Shown: in pieces, positions 58,241-64,000 of the stretch
How the letters are laid out: the number at the start of each line of letters is the position of its first letter
Position numbering within the stretch: position 1 is the first letter of the stretch
Assembly: GCF_022539665.2 (NCBI RefSeq)
Contig: NC_081333.1
Coordinates: 5,578,971-5,642,970 of the forward strand
Reading direction: 5' to 3'
Source: Daphnia carinata
Taxonomy: Eukaryota > Arthropoda > Branchiopoda > Diplostraca > Daphniidae
Length of the DNA stretch: 64,000 bases
Translations under genes and position numbers: made by a program
The notes under the pieces: model-generated
What the model saw: only the letters and a program-made list of their open reading frames with translations
Told to the model about the DNA's origin: nothing
Database searches by the model: none

Positions 58241-58495
58241 CTATACCTCATCACGGCCACCTACAACTTTATCAACATCTTCAATACCAGTGCACTTAGC
58301 ACAATGGTAGCTGCTAGAGAAATCTTTCCAGGTAGGTGAAACACCTCTATGAAAAATCACTCCGCAACAGGCCCGATGGACTGGGACTTGACACACAAGA
58401 CAGCAACAGAATTGTTTCTCAACGGAAACAACAGTATCGCAGCTAGAACAACGATTATTAGATGGAGCCATGATAGTAGTGCAAGACCAAAACAA
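58241..58495 (-). CDS. PHD-like zinc finger exon
   Basis: The frame contains 'RCSSCDTVV', 'CCCLVCQVPVHRACCGV' and 'YHCAKCTG': C-x2-C, a C-x2-C type pair, His-x2-Cys and a closing C-x2-C, the cysteine/histidine order of PHD or related treble-clef fingers. The second Met (residue 9) is the more natural start. PHD fingers usually read histone tails. Same strand as, and upstream of, the FLYWCH-like exon; likely the 5' end of the same gene. Confidence 0.5.
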   Translation of the reverse strand: MFWSCTTIMAPSNNRCSSCDTVVSVEKQFCCCLVCQVPVHRACCGVIFHRGVSPTWKDFSSSYHCAKCTGIEDVDKVVGGRDEV

Positions 58496-58559
58496 AGACT
58501 ATTACCTTTTCAGGAACCAACACTTCTATTTTATACTGCTCATGTTGTTTGAAGGAGTA

Positions 58560-59541
58560 GCCATTGCGCCACATGCATCACCTGTCCACTGCATTGTCCC
58601 TTTGTTGCTCACCGCAGAATATCTTATTCTCGGGGGAAAACTCTAAGCTCAGGTATTTCCTCAACCCCACCATACCTTTCAAGTTTAAACCTTAAACCAC
58701 AAATGATCCCTTGTATATATCCGCTTTAACATCCGCCTCCAGAAGAAAATCCATCTGTACTTGTACTGATTTCCGATTCTTTTGTAATCAAGCATGATTC
58801 ATCCTCTTCCATAAACCATGCAATGCAGATATCTATATATAATTCTAATATATGTTAACTTTTTCCTGAAAATGACTATAATTATTAAAATCGCAACTGT
58901 TGAAGTAAAGAAAACATATTCATAAGCAAAATTATATTGTTGCTTACAAATACTGGGGAAAGGAAAAATAAAAAGAGCATATAAGGTTTAATAGTATAAT
59001 TAAAGTTGTTGTTCACAGTTACATCTGTATTTAACTTAGATTTAAAAGAATTAGATCGCTACAATCGATTTGGGTGTGAACAATAATTTCCGTCTGACCG
59101 GAATGCCACCTCAAATGAAGAGAGGAGCCTTCTCTCGTTGGAAAAACAACAACGCGTCGGTTGGAATTCATTACTAGAAAGTTTTAATGTTTTGACTTTT
59201 AATCACTTCAAGTTTAATTTGACTAAAGGTGAAGTATGACTTTAAACGCGCGAGATTTTAACAAATTCCTAATGTATATGACAAATGGATGTTAATTTAT
59301 ATTTTTAAAATACCACACATGCACGATGGCAACCTGGCGTTGCTGTGACATGTTTAACAATCGACAATTACGTCCATTTTTTTCTGTGACAGGACGGACC
59401 AGATTTTCCCGTTACCGACATTAATAGACTCAACGGTTAGAACGAGGCCTTTTGTCAGGAAACAGCAGCAAATGACAAACGATTTCGGTCAAGAGGAAGA
59501 AACAAATTATTTTCGTTCGGCAACAAAACATTTGTATGGGT
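58560..59541. other. AT-rich stretch without a recognisable gene
   Basis: No coding exon or terminal repeat was identified. If the PHD exon is the gene start, its promoter should be in the first few hundred bases here. Confidence 0.45.
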
Positions 59542-59795
59542 AGTGTAAGGAAGGGCCAACCGTACTCCTTACCTTCCCCTCTCGTTCCCACGCTTGCAAC
59601 CCTTTTCCCCCCTCTTCCACCAACAGGTCATCTGCCGATGGCTCTGGCCTTCAAACTTGTCAATTCTTCACATAGGTGTTACATTTACACGCAGAATATT
59701 TATTCCCGTTGGGACGCCTAATCCTAAATGACCTTGCTTCTCCGTATAAATGTTGTCCTGTTTCCAGATTGTCAATAGTGTACTTTTAACTTACA
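59542..59795. mobile_element. LTR-like segment
   Basis: About 254 bp starting TGTAAGGAAGGG and ending AACTTACA, with a TATA box (TATAAATG at about 59745) on the plus strand. It could be a solo LTR or the 3' LTR of the neighbouring element, but its sequence does not match the LTR at 63195-63377 and no target duplication is evident. Confidence 0.35.
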
Positions 59796-59989
59796 AGCAG
59801 TGTGTTTCTAGCTTTTGGTAGCTCAGCTTCAGTCCAATTTCAAGTGCCATCACAGGCAGTCTACCTTTACTCTTCCGTAAGTCTTCAGTCTTCACAAACA
59901 CTTGTACCACAGTGCAACAATACAACGCATCATCACTGTTCCTCCCATTCTCCAATATTTTAAAAGTAAGGAAGAGAGTTAGATTTTCG

Positions 59990-61260
59990 AACCTTACAGT
60001 ATGTTTGGTAGGGATATGGTGTTTACTACATTTGACGGCGGTTCGGATTGTTGATACATGCCATATCTGTCCAGCATTCTCGTGCATTGTGTGCTCTTTA
60101 ATTCCCCTATCCTCCTAGTGTATCCTATTCCAAAGTGTGTCGGGGGTGTTTTGTTGGTGTGGTCGTGGCTGTCGATATTGATGAGAATAGGCTGGGTTTT
60201 GATGATACACCTGTTGATTGTTGTGTGGTTGAAAGTTCGGTCGATTTTAGTGTATCGGTCTGTTGCTGTATGGAGGTCTCTGTGTTTGTTGATAAGTTGG
60301 GTAATTGGATTGTCTATACCCCATGGAGGTACCATCTCTTCGTGGTGAATTATAGTTGTTGCGGTATGGGCTGTTTTTTCTGCTACGACTGAAGTTTCTT
60401 GCACTACTGGAACCTGTACTATTTGGTCTTTCGTGAAATCGTACTCGCGGATTTTGTGGTCTGGAATATAGATTGCTTGATCGCGAAGATCGTTGTTCGT
60501 ATTGATCTGCTGCTACTAGTGTTATATCGGTATCCTGTGACAATTCACGATTCTGATTAGTATTTTCCAGTTCACGAATATTTTGTTTTAGGAATTCAAT
60601 TTCTGTCTTTTGTTATGAAAGTTTGTTATGTTTTTGTTTCTCGTGATGCGTTATCCCTGCAATTACCGCGTCTATTTCTTTGTTTTCTGCAGTCTCCTTG
60701 CTATGTAGGATGCCTTCGGATATGATTAGTTGTTTATATAACTGGTCGAAGTCTTCAGGGTCTTGAGACAATCTGAAATAGAGTTAAGCTTGGAATTTTG
60801 GTAAAATGCCTTGCATCAGAATTTTGATTTTGGTATGATTTCTCTTTTTCTTGACTGTGTTTATGAGTCGACCTTCGACGATGGTTTGGTTTTGTTCCGA
60901 TTTTTCTTCTTTGCCTTCAATAGACTCGTAGAGGCTGTTGGTTCTTGAAATAAAGGCTTTGCATTTCTCTTCAGGTTTCTGTTTTAGCGTCGACAACTTT
61001 TCCTTTCTGCTGCTAAATCATGTGCATCCTGGAACCTTGCAATGATGGCGGTTTTCCACTCGTCGTAATTTAAATCGTCACCCTGCTCTTCTACGTAGTT
61101 TCCGTGCCATTTTAGGGCATCGCCATTTAGTCTGTCAGAGAAGAATCGTATTCTTTGGTTGTCATCCCAATCGTTGTTACGTGCTACATGTTCTGCGTCC
61201 TTCAGCCATTCTGTTATTAGTTGATCAGTACTTTTGCCTTTGAAAATTGGAATTTACTTT
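59990..61260 (-). pseudogene. gag: Retrotransposon gag, capsid and C-terminal part
   Basis: Around 61000-61260 the minus strand reads 'KGKSTDQLITEWLKDAEHVA', 'DDNQRIRFFSDRLNGDALKW' and 'YDEWKTAIIARFQDAHDLA', the retrotransposon gag (PF03732-like) fold, in one frame up to about 61010. Then 60784-60996 ('AFISRTNSLYESIEGKEEKS'), 'DPEDFDQLYKQLIISEG' near 60700, and an Arg/Gln/Asn/Tyr-rich nucleic-acid-binding tail (59994-60543) in two overlapping frames. Frameshifts occur at about 61010, 60780 and 60400. Confidence 0.75.
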
Positions 61261-61379
61261 TTATCTTCTCTGGAGAATAATTCTTCCAACGCTTTTACGA
61301 TTGGTTGGGTTGTGGTTGTATCGAAGTTATCCGTGTCTGCTTTGTCCCAGTCCCATTTTGATTTTTTGTTTGTGAGTCT

Positions 61380-63188
61380 GATACTTGTGATCTAGTTGAA
61401 GGAGGTTATCGTTTTTGATCTAGATTTGGTTTTTTAGGTCGTCGTTGAGTTTCTGTAGCTTGGCGATTTGTTCTGATTTTTGGTCGTTTATTTCACTTAC
61501 TACTTTCGTTATTTCTCCTGGTTCGATTGAGTTGTTTAGATCTTCGGTTTCAACAAATGTTACCTATTGTTTCTTATAATGTTTTATTCGGTTCTCTAGA
61601 TACCTGATTTTTTCTTCTCGTTCGCCTGTCTGTTTATTTATCTCCTGTAATTCCTTTTCAAGGTTTTTATTTTTTGCTGTGATATCTATCAGACTTTTCC
61701 GTAGCCCAATCTTTTCGGTTAAGGTCTTCTCATATCGATAATTCGTTATCGTCCACTTAAATGAAACACTAAACTTGCGAGTCCTACGTTGTGTAATTAT
61801 CAAATCCTTGAAAAGACGAAGATGGAGTTGGATGATAATGGATACACAGACAAAACTGAGTTTTGACAGAGAGGGTTTGAGAAAGGGAGAATCGTCACCC
61901 GTTTATGGCTGTTTCGTCAGACTAACTGATCATCAACCGGGTAGCAACTAACCGAGACGAGAGAAACAAAAGAAGAGCGAGTTTGACCGCGTGGTTTTAG
62001 GGTGGCAAATTAGGGTAGACGTCAATTACGGGTGGAAGAATGGAAAGGGTGGAAAGATTGTGAAAGGGTTGAGAAGTAAAGGACGACATAGTTGCGGAAT
62101 ATGGAAGATATTTTCTGACATTTCAAGGATTTCTTTTGTTACCTTTGTTTCTTTCTGAAGTTGTTTGTTTGTTTCCAAGGCTGCTTTTATGTGTTGCTCG
62201 GCGGTTTCTAACCTCATAACCAGTTGTCTTATTTCACCTGCAAGCTTGCTAATTATTTCTTGCACTTCTCTCTCAACGGCTATGTTGTTTTCTTCTCTTT
62301 TCCTTAAAAGGTTTTACGATTGGCTTTCTGTTACTGTGGTGGTTTCAAAACTGCGTTCTAATTCGTTGATTCGGTTGTTATCTTTTTCAACAGAGTCCTT
62401 GAGTGCTTCGTTACTTTCTTGGAGTTGCTCGAGGAAACGGTCTATTATGTATGTATTCGTAAAAAAATGTATTTGGAACTCTTTGCCTTTTTCTTGTTGC
62501 TATCTAGCTGTTTTCGCAAGCTCTGTAACTCGGAGTTGAGGTCAGACGAATATCTTTCCTCTGCAATCTGCGCAAGTACTACTTCCTTTTGAAAACCTCT
62601 GATGGTACCGAATAGGAATTCCTTTTCTTTAACATGCACGATGTTAATCTGCTGTAATAGACTGTCAAGGTTTTCGGTGTTGCCACCGAGGGATACTTCG
62701 TGGTCTTTAAGTGTCTTTGTGGTATTTGTAATAGTTTCTGCTGTTATATCACTTGGTACTTGCAACGTTTGTTCTAACAATGAATATGATTACAATTGCA
62801 ATGCATTGTCTGTCTCTTTGCTAACTTCTTGCTTCTTTGATTCTATTTGTTGGATATTCGTCCACGAGAGTTTTCCAGTGGTCCAAAAAAATTTGACAGT
62901 TGGGATTTTGCCTGGTTGTGTCTGATTTGGGGAGTACAGGGTACAAAGGTGGGGATAGTTCGTCGACAACGTTTGGATACAAGGTATTCTCTTTACGGGT
63001 AGTCTCTGGTGCAATATGATCAAGCGGCATTCGCTTACCTTTGATGGTGTTTCCTTGGTCTGGTAAAGTTGTTGGAGACTCGTCAGGGAAGTGTAGAGTA
63101 CAACACTAAAATAAGGTACGGGTGAGAAACTTTTTACTGGACAAGAAGTTTTAATCTCGTTGGGACCTCCAATTGTCCAAAGTTTCAA
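61380..63188 (-). pseudogene. gag: Retrotransposon gag, N-terminal coiled-coil part
   Basis: Frames in series on the minus strand: 62790-63188 and 62821-63030 (overlapping frames of a Pro-rich start, 'FLDHWKTLVDEYPTNR'), 62445-62780 ('SLLQQINIVHVKEKEFLFGT', coiled coil), about 62260-62440, 62026-62265 ('EIISKLAGEIRQLVMRLETA', coiled coil) and 61564-61803 ('KNLEKELQEINKQTGEREEK'). Long coiled coils before the capsid fold are unusual in length for a gag. An unassigned gap at 61804-62025 may be an insertion or a diverged part. Confidence 0.55.
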
Positions 63189-63194
63189 ACCTGG

Positions 63195-63377
63195 TGTATT
63201 TTCAGTGAGTTGTCAAAACAACTCCAAATTACAAGTTACAAACATGCGGTATTTATACCACGGTAGGACACAAATATCAAGGTAAAGTAGCAGGGGCTAC
63301 ATTCATTTTCACTTGTTAAACACTTGAGGAATGTAAAAGGTGTGGCTTTCTTTGGTTAGCCTTTGGGCTCGTTACAT
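63195..63377 (-). mobile_element. 5' LTR of the gag-only element
   Basis: 183 bp from TGTAACGAGCCC to AAAATACA on the minus strand, with a TATA box (TATAAATAC) at about 63250-63258 read on the minus strand. The gag ATG follows 7 bases later, which is very close for a leader; a primer site (candidate TGGACAATTGG) would overlap the gag start. Confidence 0.5.
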
Positions 63378-63404
63378 TAAGTTTAAACATAACGATGGTC
63401 CATT

Positions 63405-63674
63405 GTGCAAAACTTCAAGGATTACAATCAATTTAAACAAATTAATTTTAAAGCTTACAGTGTAACAAACAAGACAGGAGATCATTGCGTTTTTAATAGC
63501 AAAGACGTTGTAATAATGGAGAATGTTCTTGAAAGATATGGAGAAGATTTTGTGATTGGCAAGCATTTTCTTTCGTTAGCAAATTTCTTTCCTGATACGT
63601 TTGATTCCACTGATTTCGATATTTTCAAATGGCAAAATTTTTCACATTTTATGCAATGCTGGCCCATCAACTAA
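63405..63674 (+). pseudogene. Possible DNA-transposon protein fragment
   Basis: An 89-codon frame, hydrophobic/acidic ('DHCVFNSKDVVIMENVLERY', 'FDSTDFDIFKW'), followed in another frame by 'LVAFSLENL'. The pattern resembles a conserved C-terminal region of transposase-domain proteins of arthropod DNA transposons (D.CC.L.....V-.I.N.), but this is a weak match by eye. It begins 27 bases beyond the LTR, so it may be the host sequence into which the LTR element inserted. Confidence 0.3.
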
Positions 63675-64000
63675 ATAGCATCTAAATTGTATCTGATGTC
63701 CATTCCAACCAGCAATAATCTTGTAGCATTTTCCCTTGAAAACTTGTGAATATATGTCAGATATCAAAATTTTTCAACGAGCTGCTTAGATGTACTTACT
63801 TTCTTACCTAGTCTTTCTTTTCTCAACTAATCTAAATACTCTACGGTATCTAATTTTATTTTTTTATTTTTTTTTTCCTTGTAAGTTACAAAATGATTGA
63901 AAAGGAAAGATGTGCAGGGGGCCCAGTAAGGTCAAGTTACCGTAGTCGTCAAGCAAAATAACTCGATGACCACGTCGATGCTAGAGAATGAAATTTCAAC
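63675..64000. other. AT-rich end of window
   Basis: No gene recognised; contains T-runs near 63858-63882. Confidence 0.5.

Larger units (their letters stand above)
59796..63377 (-). mobile_element. Truncated LTR retrotransposon with gag only
   Basis: A minus-strand 5' LTR (63195-63377) is followed by a long, coiled-coil-rich gag (63188 down to about 59990). No protease, RT or integrase follows, so the element is truncated at its 3' side. It is probably a Ty3/gypsy relative, judged by the gag fold. Confidence 0.6.

Overview
The window looks like a repeat-choked stretch of an arthropod genome, most likely a small crustacean such as a cladoceran (Daphnia-like). This is inferred from the retroelement mix (BEL/Pao, Ty3/gypsy, envelope-bearing elements), animal-type genes with introns of roughly 60-100 bases, and overall AT-richness. 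No rRNA gene, CRISPR array or bacterial operon is visible. Almost every recognisable gene is a transposon gene or a captured or decayed fragment of a host gene.

Layout. 1-6.48 kb: a decayed BEL/Pao retrotransposon (gag, protease, RT, RNase H, integrase). 6.68-7.33 kb: gag remnant of a second BEL-like element. 7.84-11.87 kb: a decayed Ty3/gypsy pol, split by an 885-bp palindromic (foldback) transposon with a 9-bp target duplication. 12.0-13.9 kb: two related but unidentified coding remnants and two tRNA-like SINE-type pieces. 14.9-18.89 kb: the 3' part of an envelope-carrying LTR element, interrupted by a solo gypsy LTR and ending in its own 516-bp LTR.

20.56-42.67 kb: a 70-bp satellite array of about 170 units. 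It is interrupted by a 9.47-kb envelope-bearing gypsy element (21.64-31.11 kb, minus strand, 4-bp duplication ATAT), which itself carries a hAT transposon fragment, and by a 670-bp solo LTR (40.35-41.02 kb) of the same family as the LTR at 18.38 kb.

42.68-50.77 kb: two long, diverged inverted repeats of about 0.7-1 kb, ending in the same kind of short sub-repeats as the foldback elements. They enclose partial, mutated, intron-containing copies of two host genes (an AKT-type protein kinase and apoptosis-inducing factor AIFM1) and an unidentified multi-exon gene with a second foldback element in an intron. This looks like a giant gene-capturing foldback/MULE-type element and is the most interesting object here.

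50.8-58.5 kb: a minus-strand multi-exon MULE-type transposase gene with FLYWCH-like and PHD-like exons upstream, plus a pair of ~470-bp direct repeats. 59.5-63.4 kb: a minus-strand LTR element represented by a coiled-coil-rich gag with a 5' LTR but no pol. The last 600 bases hold a possible fragment of another transposase.

Reading together: insertions stack inside insertions (satellite, then gypsy, then hAT; gypsy pol, then foldback; env element, then solo LTR), so relative ages can be read off. A MULE transposase gene lies next to foldback elements whose 8-9 bp duplications suit MULE mobilisation. All similarities were judged by eye; no alignment or database search was run.
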